Position numbers and translations under genes: made by a program. From Hydrangea macrophylla (Eukaryota > Streptophyta > Magnoliopsida > Cornales > Hydrangeaceae): DNA of 64,000 nt. The notes under the pieces are model-generated. The model did not search any database and was not told the origin of the DNA. It saw only the letters and a program-made list of their open reading frames with translations. Below, one piece after another: positions 22,961-33,813 of the stretch (within the stretch, counting starts at the first letter, position 1; every line of letters starts with the position of its first letter). Location of the stretch: positions 52,666,274 to 52,730,273 of the forward strand of contig CM066998.1 of the NCBI GenBank assembly GCA_033977485.1. The letters are read 5' to 3'.

Positions 22961-25900
22961 CTAGTCATGAAACAACTCCGGGTACTTCTTCCTCATATCA
23001 GCTTCAACTTCCCACGAGGCTTCGTTCTCGTCATGGTGATTCCACTGAACCTTCACCAACGGAATATCCTTATTTCTCAGCTTCTTAATACTCTGGTCTA
23101 GAATCTTCACGGGTCTCTCCTTGTAAGAAACGTTATTACTCATCTCAATATCGTCATAACTAACCACATGTGAGGGATCTTGTATGTACTTTCTCAGCAT
23201 ACTCACGTGAAACACATTGTGAACCCAAGACATCTTCGGTGGTAGCGCCAGTCGATAAGCTACTTTCCCAACACATTCCAAAATCTCAAATGGTCTGATG
23301 AAACGCGAAGCTAACTTCCCTCTTTTGAGGCCGAAGCGTACTACTCCTCTGGTCGGTGAAACTTTAAGGAGTACGTGATCTCTGATACTAAATTCCAAAT
23401 CTTTTCGGCGTCGATCGGCATAACTCTTATACCTGCTTTGAGCGGTTCTCATCCTTTCCTTGACCAAGGAAATCTTCTCGTTGGTTTCTCTAACCAAATC
23501 TGGTCCCAACAACTCTGTGTCTTCAACTTCTGCCCAACACAACGTAGAATGACATGATCGTCCGTATAATGCTTCGAACGGAGCCATCTCGATACTCGTG
23601 TGATAACTATTGTTATAGGCAAATTCGACCAAAGGCAAGTGTGTCTCCCAAGATTCTTCAAAATCAATAAGACAAGCCCTAAGCATATCCTCCATGATCT
23701 GATTAACACGTTCAGTCTGTCCGTCTGTTTGAGGGTGAAAAGCAATGCTCATCTTGAGCGAGGTTCCCATAGCTTCTTGCAGACTTTCCCAAAATTCAGA
23801 AGTAAAATGCGCGTCACGGTCTGACACAATTGACACCGGTGCACCGTGAAGTCGCACAACTTGTTGTATGTACATCCGGCTCATCTTCTCTACCGGGTAT
23901 GTCATACCATAAGCAATAAAATGAACAGATTTCGTTAATCGATCCACGATTACCCAAATGGCATCATGATTCTGTTTTGATCGAGGCAATCCCACCACAA
24001 AATCCATGGTTATGTGCTCCCACTTCCAACCAGGAACGGGTAAGGGTTGCAACAATCCTGACGGTCTCTGATGTTTAGCTTTGACTTGCTGACACGTCAA
24101 ACACTTGGATACAAATTCAGCCACATCCTTCTTCATACCTTCCCACCAGAAATTTCTTTTCAAATCTTTATACATTTTAGTTCCTCCCGGGTGAACTGTA
24201 TATCTTGACTTATCTGCTTCTTCTAGAATATCCTTTCTTAGCTCTCCATCATCTGGCACACATAATCTATTTCTGCACCGATATCCCCCATCGATTCCCA
24301 CCTTCCATTCTGTCGGGTCTTTTTCTGACATCTTCGCAAACCATGTTTGAAACTTCTCATTTTCTTTCTGAGCTCCAATGATGCGGTCGATAAGAACGGG
24401 CTGTAGGATAAGACATCCGAACAATTGTCCTTCTCCTTCTTCAGCACTCTGCACGTCAAACTCCGCCAACGTCTCTAATGCTCGCCATTCTCTAACCATT
24501 AAGGAGGCGATCGTTTCTCGAGTCTGTCGACTCAAGGCATCAGCGACCACATTAGCTTTACCTAGGTGGTATTCTAACGTGAAGTCGTAATCTTTAATCA
24601 GCTCCATCCATCTGCGTTGCCTCATGTTCAACTCTTTCTGTGTGAACAAATATTTCAGACTCTTGTGATCGGAGAACAAATCAAACTTTTCACCATATAG
24701 ATAATGTCTCCAAATCTTGAGTGCAAATATCACTACCGCCAATTCTAAATCATGAATGGGGTAGTTCAACTCGTTCGACTTCAACTGTCTGGATCCATAA
24801 GCAATAACTCTACCGTCTTGCATAAGTACACACCCCAATCCTTGATATGACGCATCACTAAAGATAGTGAACTTCTCATCAGGCTTGGGTATCACTAGTA
24901 CTGGTGCGGTAGTGAGTCTCTCTTTTAATTCCAGAAAGGCTCGCTCATGCTTCTCTGTCCATTCAAATTTCAGATTCTTCTTCGTCAATCCAGTCAAAGG
25001 TGCGGCTATCTTGGAGAATCCCTCAACAAATCTTCGGTAATAACCGGCGAGTCCAAGAAAATTCCGAACTTCCGTAGGGTTACTCGGCCTAACCCAGTTT
25101 GACACAGCATCGGTCTTGGACGAATCCACAGAAATTCTTTGAGATGACACCTTGTGTCCCAAAAACTTCACTTCTTGCAACCAGAACTCACACTTACTGA
25201 ATTTGGCATACAACTGGTGATCCTTGAGCGTCTGCATTGCTATCCCTAGATGTTGTTCGTGTTCTTCTCCTGATTTAGAATAGATTAAGATACCATCAAT
25301 GAAGATGATGGCAAACTGATCTAAATAAGGCTTGAACACTCTGTTCATCAGATCCATAAACACTGCCGGGACATTCGTCATTCCAAACAGCATCACCAAA
25401 AACTCGTAGTGACCATATCGGGTTCTGAACGCAGTCTTAGGTATGTCTTCCTTTCGTACCCTCAACTGATGATATCCCGACCTTAGGTCTATCTTGGAAA
25501 ATGTCGTAGCTCCTTGTAGTTGATCAAACAAATTGTCAATCCGAGGTAAGGGATACTTGTTCTTGATAGTCACACGGTTCAATTCTCTGTAGTCGATACA
25601 TAATCGAAGCGTCCCATCCTTCTTCTTCACAAATAATACTGGTGCTCCCCAAGGCGATGTACTTGGACGCACAAAACCTAGGTTCTCGAGCTCTTGAACT
25701 TGTTCCTTCAATTCTGATAGTTCGGTGGGGGCCATTCTGTAGGGAACCTTGGTGATCGGTACGGTACCCGGTATAAGCTCAATACAGAACTCTATACTTC
25801 TCTCGGGCGGCAAACCAGAAATGTCTTGAAATACTTCTTCGAAGTCCTTGACTACAGGTATAGACAACACTGTCGCTTCTGTACTGACGACTTCGATATT

Positions 25901-27112
25901 GGCTAAACATCTTGTGAGCAACATATCTCCCGAAGGGTTACATTGAAAATCAAAAGGTTGATTCTCATTGTCGGGGAATGAAATTCTCTTCCTCGCACAA
26001 TCCAACTTCACTTGATTCTGAGAGAGCCAATCCATCCCTAGGATTATATCAAACTCCTTCATCGAGAGGACGATTAATCTTGTAGGGATTTCACGGTCTC
26101 CTAGCCGTAAAGGACAATCCTTGCACACGTGTCCTAATCTGACTGCGGCTCCTAATAGTGAAGTAGCCTTCAAAGCTTTTTCTAACCGATGAGGTAAAAT
26201 ACCCAGTCTCTGAATAGTATTAACAGATATGAATGATAGTGCAGCACCCGTATCAAATAAAACTTTAACTTGGGAATTAAACAAAGTCAAAGTACCTTCC
26301 ACTGCTTGCTGATCAGGTTGAGCTTCTCCATAATCTCCTTCTTCGTACAAAGTTCCATCATATCTTGCTGCATCAGGGATAACAGCATTCACGCGAGTTT
26401 GACCTTGCTGACCATAAGTCACTTGCTTAGGAGCAGTGCAGAACCTGCTGATGTGACCCCGTTCACCACAGTTGAAGCAGACTATCCCTTGCTGAGCAGC
26501 ACACCTTGGTGCCTTGCAATCTCGAGCCAAATGACCAGGGTTGTCACAGTTGAAGCATTTTCCACCACTACTTCCTTCTCCTACTCGGGGTTGAGTCGGA
26601 TAGGTAATAGCCTGGGTCTTCTTGCTTCCATCGAAATTCATCTTCTGCCCTTGGGTACAATTCATTGGTGGTCTATTCCCAAAATTACCCCTCGGAGGCG
26701 ATCGGAATTCAAATTGCTTTCGGTTCACTCGAGCATCCTCTTCCAGATAGGTAGCCAAACCAACAAGTCCTTTAAAAGACTTATCTAAGTGACCGAGAGT
26801 CAGGCAGCGAATCTGCGGTGCCAACCCTTGGTTAAACTTACGGATCTTCTTCTCTTCAGTATCAACCATGTACGGGGCAAACCGGGACAACCTCTCGAAC
26901 TGAGTAGTGTACTCTTGCACCGACTTAGTCCCCTGAGTCAAATCCATGAATTCTTTCTCTCTTCTGTGCCTTTCTGTAACCAGAAAATACTTCTCCAAAA
27001 ATCTCCCTTTGAACGCAGTCCATGTCATTCCCGTGGCAGCTTTGTTCTCGATAGTGGCTATCATCGAGTCCCACCAATCTGCGGTGGCATCGGTCAATTG
27101 AAATGTAGCCAA
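22961..27112 (-). pseudogene. Tekay gag-pol polyprotein (gag C-part to chromodomain), damaged
   Basis: An open frame of 1383 residues. Gag remainder 1-180; two CCHC knuckles at 186-199 and 212-225; aspartic protease FDTGA at 286-290. RT runs from about 455, with [11 protein letters not shown] (D542); its catalytic motif reads FIDG at 604-607, where the family has F/Y-x-DD. RNase H has DASYQG near 753, [15 protein letters not shown] and VADALSR. Integrase has HPG (974), C1004 and C1007, and D1037, D1098 and E1134 with the normal D,D35E spacing. The first zinc-finger His appears to be Asp967. A chromodomain-like end (VKVQW to KYPELF) closes it. The G607 codon is GGT at 25292-25294. With the upstream frameshift and the changed catalytic residue, an active product is unlikely. 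Confidence 0.9.
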
Positions 27113-27435
27113 CTCCTCTTATCCATCTCATTGCACTGGACAGCCTCGAACATACGGTCCATTTGTCTTAACCATTGCTCGGCTTTCCAGGGTTCTGCTG
27201 TACCCGCAAACTGCTCGGGCCTTAGTGCACGGAATCTCTCCAACAGTTTGTCTCCAATTTGGCGGTCTCGTCGGTTGTCATTCGTATTACTGATTCTTTC
27301 CAAACATCTGACAAACGCTTCGAACATCCCCGTAGGATCGGCAACTTCAGGTGCTCCCTCAATCAAATTCCTGTTCCTCCTTAGTCCCCCGGCCATTCCA
27401 TGCATGATAGTGATAGCAGAATGAGAAAAATGCAT
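27094..27435 (-). pseudogene. Tekay gag N-terminal fragment, frameshifted
   Basis: Gives MAGGLRRNRNLIEGAPEV (start at 27402 or the upstream ATG at 27435), then ERFRALRPEQFAGTAEPWKA and WLRQMDRMFEAVQC, the start of a Retrotrans_gag domain. It overlaps the main polyprotein frame. Around 27113-27125 one base seems to be missing, so this frame runs into RSWLHFN and stops while gag continues in the next frame at [13 protein letters not shown]. Joined, the two would make a normal gag-pol of roughly 1490 residues. Confidence 0.8.
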
Positions 27436-27663
27436 GCAACAGAAATATAAAGCAGTTTAAATGATAACAACTTTCAAAAGAGTATTTATATATATATATA
27501 ACTTCTTGTCAAGTTGATACAAAAAGCGTGTATGATCAGGTCAATGCCTACCCTATCCATATGGGTTAGGACGCATGCAAGAGTTAATGTCACAAAAATG
27601 GGGTCATTGCCCAACACTCTAATGCATGTAATTACAGTTTGCAAAAAGAGATAGAGCTAATAA

Positions 27664-28317
27664 TCAAAAGTAGTTAATATGTACAAAGTCATATCTAGAA
27701 CGCCAATCGTCTCCATAAGCAGCTATCAGGAGATCTAGCGAGTCGACGGGGCGAAATCGCTGCACAAAGAACGGACCAACCCCGTCATAGCCCTGAGAGG
27801 TCGACGATGAAGCAGGCACAGGGGCATCTGCCTCGACTACCATCTCCTCAGGTAAGGCTAGCTCAAGTGCTAGCTCAGCCTCTACGTCAGCGGCTAAGTC
27901 GCCTAGACCTATGCCATCCTCTACATCCTCTCCACCTAGTGGGACCAAATGAACAGCCTCAGCATCGTCCTCGGCAATGGGAACCACTGGCAGAGGCATC
28001 TCTAGCTGTGCCAAATGGGCGTGCACAACCTGGATCTCGAGGGGGAGATAGAAAGCATCGCTATCGACCAATCTCAAGACCTTAACCAACACCAAGCGCT
28101 GAGCCTCTGCAAAGTAACGAAGCTCTAGGCGGATACGAGTCAAGTCAACTAAGCCTACCACGGGAACCTGGTGCCATAAATCAGATACTACAGTCGATGT
28201 GGCCAACTGCTCAACGGTCACATGATACAAATCGAGGAAGGCTGGGACCACTGCCCCAAGTGTCACAAAGTGTCCCCCAAATCCGTCTGGTACATATAGT
28301 GGAGGAGCTGGGTCCAA
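27664..28317 (-). CDS. Extra 217-residue ORF between primer site and gag
   Basis: Sense-strand ORF starting MDPAPPLYVPDGFGGH, 167 bases after the primer site and 230 bases before gag. Residues 1-120 are hydrophobic-rich and mostly Leu/Val. Residues 120-165 are strongly acidic (EDDAEAVHLV, GEDVEDG, DVEAELALELALPEE). The end, FVQRFRPVDSLDLL and DDWRSRYDF, is mixed and aromatic. No zinc finger, protease or RT motif is present and I do not recognise the family. An intact frame in an element whose gag and RT are damaged makes it worth noting; function is unknown. Confidence 0.55.
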   Translation of the reverse strand: MDPAPPLYVPDGFGGHFVTLGAVVPAFLDLYHVTVEQLATSTVVSDLWHQVPVVGLVDLTRIRLELRYFAEAQRLVLVKVLRLVDSDAFYLPLEIQVVHAHLAQLEMPLPVVPIAEDDAEAVHLVPLGGEDVEDGIGLGDLAADVEAELALELALPEEMVVEADAPVPASSSTSQGYDGVGPFFVQRFRPVDSLDLLIAAYGDDWRSRYDFVHINYF

Positions 28318-28483
28318 ACCTGAAAAAGGTACTAGCTTAAATCAGGACAAAGATAATCTTAGGCGTTTGGGTTCTGAGTCTATCCTCCCTGTCGTATCAT
28401 CGGGTGTGTAACACTTAATGGAATGTAGAATCGGGTCTATACTAGTAAACCCTAACCTGGCTAAACTTATTCTGAGATAACCT

Positions 28484-28496
28484 GGCTTTGATACCA
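28484..28496 (-). other. Primer-binding site, tRNA-Met type (Tekay)
   Basis: The minus strand reads TGGTATCAAAGCC, continuing AGGTT, close to the complement of initiator tRNA-Met (TGGTATCAGAGCC). The match ends at 18 bases. It lies 8 bases from the LTR edge at 28505. Confidence 0.85.
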
Positions 28497-29601
28497 CTAA
28501 ATCCTGTCACACCCCGACGTAGCATAAATATGGAAAGCATTAAATTTCCTTTATGGACCCGTAGGTCGCGACAGTTTGAAGGATCGATTCCGTCCCAAAC
28601 GTTGAACAACAAACATAATAATCAGAGCAGAGCAATCAAGGCTTATAAAATTTTTCTAACTTATTACATATTACAGCACGGGGTCATCTACAGGCACAGA
28701 CCGCCTTGAAACAAAACAATAACTTAACGTCTATTACAATCATCCTTATTACAAACCAGTTCATAACATATAAACTTAAAGCATATAATCTTAAAATATG
28801 CAATGACGATATCAGTTTCTCTTCCAAAAGCAGCCGTTCTCAATTAGCACAGTCATAAGGCTCAGCATAGTCGTAACCTGAAAAGCCTGAACACGAATGT
28901 CCAGGACGCATCAACGTCGTCAGCTTCGAGAAGCTGGTGAGTATTAAAAAACATAACTTTGAATGTAAAACATACCCATTTATCTTTTTCCATTTTCAAT
29001 TTGTAAAATTAATAGTTTAACCGTAGAAAGAATTCAATTTATAAACCAACGAGGAATATATATTCAAAGTCGTTCATTCATAAAGCATATGATCGTGTAT
29101 GACACAATGCACCACACTCATCTTGCCGAATCTTTTCTCTCGACAGACACAACAACCCACTATCTCACTCTAGTATCTTTGAAACACTAAGGTAGCCACA
29201 CTTTAGCAATGGGGTGCCAGGGAATGTCCAGTTTGCCTCACACTTTGGTCCGGGGTACCAGGAAGTGTTCAATGCCTCACACTTTGAATATCTAATCCGC
29301 CATATAAATACCGGAGGAACCCTCACGCAGTATCCAGACTCGGGTATCAGGGAGTGTCCATAGGCAATACTTTAGCACTGCCATGGGTGCCAGGGAATGT
29401 CCATGTTCGGCATCACACACTTTAACGCTACCATGGGCGTCAGGGAGTGTCCAATTTTGCCACCGTCGTATTTCAAAGACACTCTCACCGCAATCTCAAC
29501 ATGTCACACTTTGGTACACAATAACCAGGGAGTGCCCACAACACAATCTCAATCTCATACTCTTTTCCACACTAACAACCAAACCCCATGCATGTACCAT
29601 T

Positions 29602-30905
29602 AGTTAGGTTCCATAGAAAATCAAATATTCACAGAGAGTTTAATAGGTAGAAGAAGAAGATTTTTATTGAATGAATATTCTCAGCTTTCTTTACAAGCTA
29701 TACAATACACTTATATATAAAATTCAGTTACACGTGGGAGCCTCTAACTAAATAGATTGTGGATGAGAGCCTGAAGTATTGAACCTTCCATAACCAGAGT
29801 TATTGAACCTTCCTCTGTGACTGAAACGTCCTCGACCTCGTCCTCTGGACTGATTGTTTCGACCAAAATTATTCTGAAGTGGAGGACGAGATTGTGCCAT
29901 CATTGCTGTAGAAACGAATCGATTTTGATTATGTTTAGCAAGATAATCAATTGATTGTTCTTCGGCTTTGAGAAGAGCATGAAGTTCTTCGAGGTTCAAG
30001 GATTGTGATCTCGTTCGAATCGAGATCCGAAAAGCACTAAATTCTGGAGGTAGACCATTCAATGTGTAGATGAGTAGGTCTTCATCATCAACCATGACTG
30101 AAACAGAAGCTAATTTATCTCGAGCTTCTTTAATTCGCTGAACGTAAACATCTACAGAGTCAGAACCTTTTGTGATTGTCTGTAGATTTGTCTTCAACTG
30201 TAAAACATTGGATCTCGTGTTGGATGAATACAATCTCTCCAATGCTGTCCATACATCTCTTGACGATTTGTAGCCAACAATATGTGTCAGAGCAGTTGTG
30301 GACAAAGTTGCATTGATCAATGTCATGAGAGCTTGATCCTGAGTAATCCAATGTTGATAATCTGGATTAATTTGACTAGTAATCACACCTATTTCATCTC
30401 TGAGAAATTGATCTGGACACTCATTTGAGCCATCAATGAAATCAAAGAGTGAGTGAGCTCGAAGAATTGCAGAAAATTGGAATTTCCACGGCACATAGTT
30501 GGTTGAATCTAGTCTAATTGTGATCAAATTGCAAATGTTTGACAGAAGGTAGATAGGTGAATAAGAAGAGGAAGAATAGTGAAAAGAAGAAGAGGAACTG
30601 GTGGCCATTGATTCGAGACAGTGGTCTCTCTAATGGAGCTCTGATACCAAGTTAGGTTCCATAGAAAATCAAATATTCACAGAGAGTTTAATAGGTAGAA
30701 GAAGAAGATTTTTATTGAATGAATATTCTCAGCTTTCTTTACAAGCTATACAATACACTTATATATAAAATTCAGTTACACGTGGGAGCCTCTAACTAAT
30801 TCTATTATATTGGAGAACAGCTGTCACTTGCTTGACTTAGTGGCTGAGGTTTGGTTCTCCTGGTTCAAGCTTCCCAAACACTCAGACTGGGATTGATCAC
30901 TAACA
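29602..30905 (-). mobile_element. Gag-only copia derivative nested in the Tekay LTR
   Basis: 1304 bp on the minus strand, flanked by CCATT (29597-29601 and 30906-30910); removing it restores the Tekay LTR text. It has a 256-bp 5' LTR (30650-30905), a Met-type primer complement GCTCTGATACCA at 30638-30649, one gag ORF, and only the last 150 bp of the 3' LTR (29602-29751). No protease, integrase or RT is present. The junction of gag with the shortened LTR suggests an internal deletion that took pol and the first ~106 bp of the 3' LTR. Confidence 0.85.
29748..30608 (-). CDS. Copia-type gag protein (UBN2 family), no pol
   Basis: 286 residues. A serine-rich start is followed by NLITIRLDSTNYVPWKFQ, the N-terminal copia gag motif (LxxxNYxxWK). 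The UBN2 region has WTALERLYSSNTRSNVLQLK, VDVYVQRIKEARDKLASV and LIYTLNGLPPEF. It ends in an Arg/Gly-rich stretch (RGRGRGRFSHRGRFNNSGYG) with no CCHC knuckle and stops at the deletion junction. The frame is intact. It could encapsidate RNA of a related copia element, but that is inference. Confidence 0.85.
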   Translation of the reverse strand: MATSSSSSFHYSSSSYSPIYLLSNICNLITIRLDSTNYVPWKFQFSAILRAHSLFDFIDGSNECPDQFLRDEIGVITSQINPDYQHWITQDQALMTLINATLSTTALTHIVGYKSSRDVWTALERLYSSNTRSNVLQLKTNLQTITKGSDSVDVYVQRIKEARDKLASVSVMVDDEDLLIYTLNGLPPEFSAFRISIRTRSQSLNLEELHALLKAEEQSIDYLAKHNQNRFVSTAMMAQSRPPLQNNFGRNNQSRGRGRGRFSHRGRFNNSGYGRFNTSGSHPQSI

Positions 30906-31134
30906 CCATTGACCCCACATGTATGTCATGAAACCTTAATCATCAGTAAATCGCTGAATTAAAGGAACAACGTGCGTACGGGGATTGATAAGTCGTAACA
31001 CATCGCTTTAATTGTTCAAACATAACTAATTAAGATCCTGATTCAATAAATTTCCCAAACAGTACTCAAACAGTATATAAATTTTGTCCCAAACAGTCCC
31101 TTATCACAAAACAAGCAAAACTAGAAACTGCCAG

Positions 31135-31425
31135 AAGTCGCGCGCGCAGGCCGCTCGCGCGAGGGGTCGCTCACGCGGGCCGCTCGCTCGATATGCCCGT
31201 TTTTTGTTTTCTTTTATAAAACTTTCCTATCTGCCAGAGTTAATAGAGATCGCGCGCGCGGGCCGTGCGAGCGAATAGCGATTCGCTCGCGCGGCCCGCG
31301 CACGCGATCTGCCTAATTTTCATTTTCTTATCAAAAACCTTTCCAACGGTCATGAAACACAAGGCTCGCGCGCGCGGGCCGCTCGCGTGAGGGGTTGCTC
31401 GCGCGACCCTCGCCTGCGCGAGCTG
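31135..31425. repeat. CpG-rich GCTCGCGCG islands, right LTR
   Basis: Counterpart of 21290-21560. Island 1 has an extra unit of about 29 bases, island 2 is rearranged and island 3 is shorter than in the left LTR, while text on both sides is almost the same. Confidence 0.75.
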
Positions 31426-31950
31426 ATGCTGAGGCTTCGTCTTCTTCCCCAGAATTCCTCTGTTTCAGATTTAAGGGTCCATTTTGACCCATTTTCAATT
31501 CTGGAAGCAAATAAGGCATGTAATATATGAAATTCTTTGTTTTTCAATGAGGATTAAGAATCCAAAGTCAATTTACATGATTCAATCTATAACTCTTGAA
31601 TTTTATGAAAGATTAAAAGATGATAAAACTTAATTTCTTTTATACTTTCTCCTATGAACAAATTAGGTCTCAATACTTTAAACATAGTCTATATATACCA
31701 TAATCTTTCATAATTATCTAAGAAAACGAATTTTGGTTAAGTTTGAAAAATCTTGATTTCAAGCTATGAAATTTCAAACGTATGATCATCAATGGAGATT
31801 TCAAAATTAGACAAGCATAAAGAAATTAAAGCATGAATTACATTCTGAGTGAGTTCTAAATACTCACTTTGATGAAGATTAACTGATTTGTTGAGAAAGA
31901 ATAAGCAAATAAGAAATCCAAGCTTCAACTTTTCAAGCTATGGAGAAATG

Positions 31951-31952
<2 letters not shown>

Positions 31953-31990
<38 letters not shown>
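31953..31990. repeat. (CT)n microsatellite
   Basis: Nineteen CT units, the partner of 22099-22138. Confidence 0.95.
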
Positions 31991-31991
<1 letters not shown>

Positions 31992-32767
31992 AAATTACAG
32001 TGAAATGAACTCTCAACTTTCTCTTTTCTCTCTGGTTTAGATTGCAAGAGCAAAGTGCAGATTGTGTGTGTGTATGAAAGTATCTATAGAGCTTTGAACT
32101 TGGGGGCCAAGCATCTTATGCTTAACTCAACAAAATGAATTGTTTTCTTCAATTACTAAATGCTCAGTAAAACACAGCTCCTAAATACTAATACACTCAC
32201 GTATATGTATATACAATCAGCTCCTAGGGGTTAATTAGATGTGTAGGGGTCAAGTTGTGGTTGTTTGAGAATGAGAGCTTATGGCATAAACTAATACACA
32301 ACATAGGAGCACAACCAAACAAGGCTTTATCAAATGATTAGTTTGCCATAAATGGAAATAAAGTGTATGTCAAATCTAACTTTACATCACTTCCAAAGTC
32401 TGTGGAAGTTTAATACGACACGGACAGTTTTAAGCACAAACTGGTATTTTTGTGGCACAGTGTTCACCACCAAAATACAGAAAATTCATTTTAACTTAAG
32501 AATTGATTTTCCGGTTTCATAAAAATACTGATCGAGTCAAAAGAAATTATTTTCACCGTTTGAAATACAGATTTTGCAAATCTAACTCAGGTGTTATCAA
32601 TTTTGTAAAATTGCAGTTTGGTCCCAATAAGAATTTCAAATATGAAATCAAGCAAGTAATAAATTCTACACATAAGAATTGTAATTAGATAAATGTAGAA
32701 AATGAAATTTGATTTTAAATATGATAATGCAAACACAAATTAATTAAATGAAATGTAGGTTGTTAGA

Positions 32768-33599
32768 GGTAAAGCGTCATCGAGCCAAACCACAGGGGGG
32801 GTAAAGTGTAATTAACCCTACATTTTTTGGTTGGTGGTCTACCCTAAAAGTAATACTACCTCCGTCCTATTCCAACTTATCTAAGGGACAACTTTAATTG
32901 TAGTGAGATTTTATAACTTTCTAATAAGTCACCATTATTGTCAAATCAATAGTGGCTATTGTCAAAGCAAATTGGCCATGTGTATTAATCAAATTAGAAA
33001 GATTCGGAGAGTTGTATATGATAAATGGAAAACTTGGAAAATGTGTATGAAAGTACATTGACTTTTCAAAGAGGACTCTTAAAATGGAACATCAAAAATG
33101 GCATCAAAGACTCTTAGAGCCCGTTTGGGTTAGCTAAAATATTAATTGAATATTTGTAATTAATAACCGTAAAATTTCCATATTAATAAAATGGGCTTCC
33201 ATATTTTAATCCGTATTCCCGGGACCCTGTATATATACGTATTAGTAACTCAGACTGTAAGTTTCAGACCCAAACCAATTCATCAGGCGCACTCATAAAA
33301 TCAGTGTAAACTTAGAGTCTATATAGCATGTAGTTTTAAACGACGACTTACTATACAATTATAGTAATACTAGTACAACCCAAAAATGCCTAACCCAACT
33401 CCCTATTACCTATTGAACAAAACCCTACCCAAACATTTCCCCCTTAACCTGTTGGATCGCCACCTCCACCACCCACCACCGGCCTCCCCTCTAGTACACT
33501 TTCCCCTCAATCAATTTCCTCCATCATTCAAGGAGATAGACAAATCTGCATATATATATATCTGTGTAGATATATGTGTGTATGTATGCTATGTAAGCT
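32768..33599. other. Intergenic, target repeat remainder then AT-rich DNA
   Basis: Starts with the GGTAA duplication and the rest of the CCACAGGGGGGTAAAG repeat to about 32816. At 32858-32890 TACTACCTCCGTCC resembles a Stowaway terminus, with no clear partner. Text at 33115 (TTAGAGCCCGTTTGGGTTAG) resembles a MITE end. The left limit of the following Tekay-like LTR may lie in here but could not be fixed. Confidence 0.4.
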
Positions 33600-33774
33600 A
33601 GTATTTATATATAGGAGGCTAGAGAGAGTGAGATAGCCACCGAAAGAGAGAGCAAACCACAAGCCCAACCACCCATTCACTGCCTCCCCACACCCACACC
33701 AAGAACACACACGAAGACGCCGGAAGGGAAGAAGAAGAGGATGCATAGGAGAAGAGGGGAAGCCTCGCTGGAGA

Positions 33775-33776
<2 letters not shown>

Positions 33777-33809
<33 letters not shown>
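33777..33809. repeat. (AG)n microsatellite
   Basis: About sixteen AG units in a purine-rich leader. Confidence 0.95.

Positions 33810-33813
<4 letters not shown>

Larger units (their letters stand above)
19970..32767 (-). mobile_element. Tekay/Del-type Ty3/gypsy chromovirus, complete but decayed
   Basis: 12.8 kb on the minus strand. On that strand the LTRs begin TGTAACAACC and end GGGGCGTGACA. The primer site is tRNA-Met-like, the gag-pol frame runs gag-protease-RT-RNase H-integrase-chromodomain, and a purine tract GGGAGGAAGGA precedes the 3' LTR. The 5-bp duplication GGTAA lies at 19965-19969 and 32768-32772. LTRs of about 2.95 kb, the Met primer and the C-terminal chromodomain point to the Tekay (Del) clade. 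Damage includes a gag frameshift and a changed RT catalytic residue. A 1304-bp copia derivative sits in its 5' LTR. Confidence 0.9.
28505..32767 (-). repeat. 5' LTR of the Tekay element, interrupted
   Basis: 4263 bp including a 1304-bp nested element and its 5-bp duplication; the native LTR is about 2954 bp. It pairs with 19970-22915. The outer end reads GTTAGA instead of GTTACA, one base off the partner, next to the GGTAA duplication. Confidence 0.9.

Noticed and set aside
32858..33115. A Stowaway MITE starting TACTACCTCCGTCC
   Set aside because: Only one terminus is recognisable; no inverted partner end or TA duplication could be placed.
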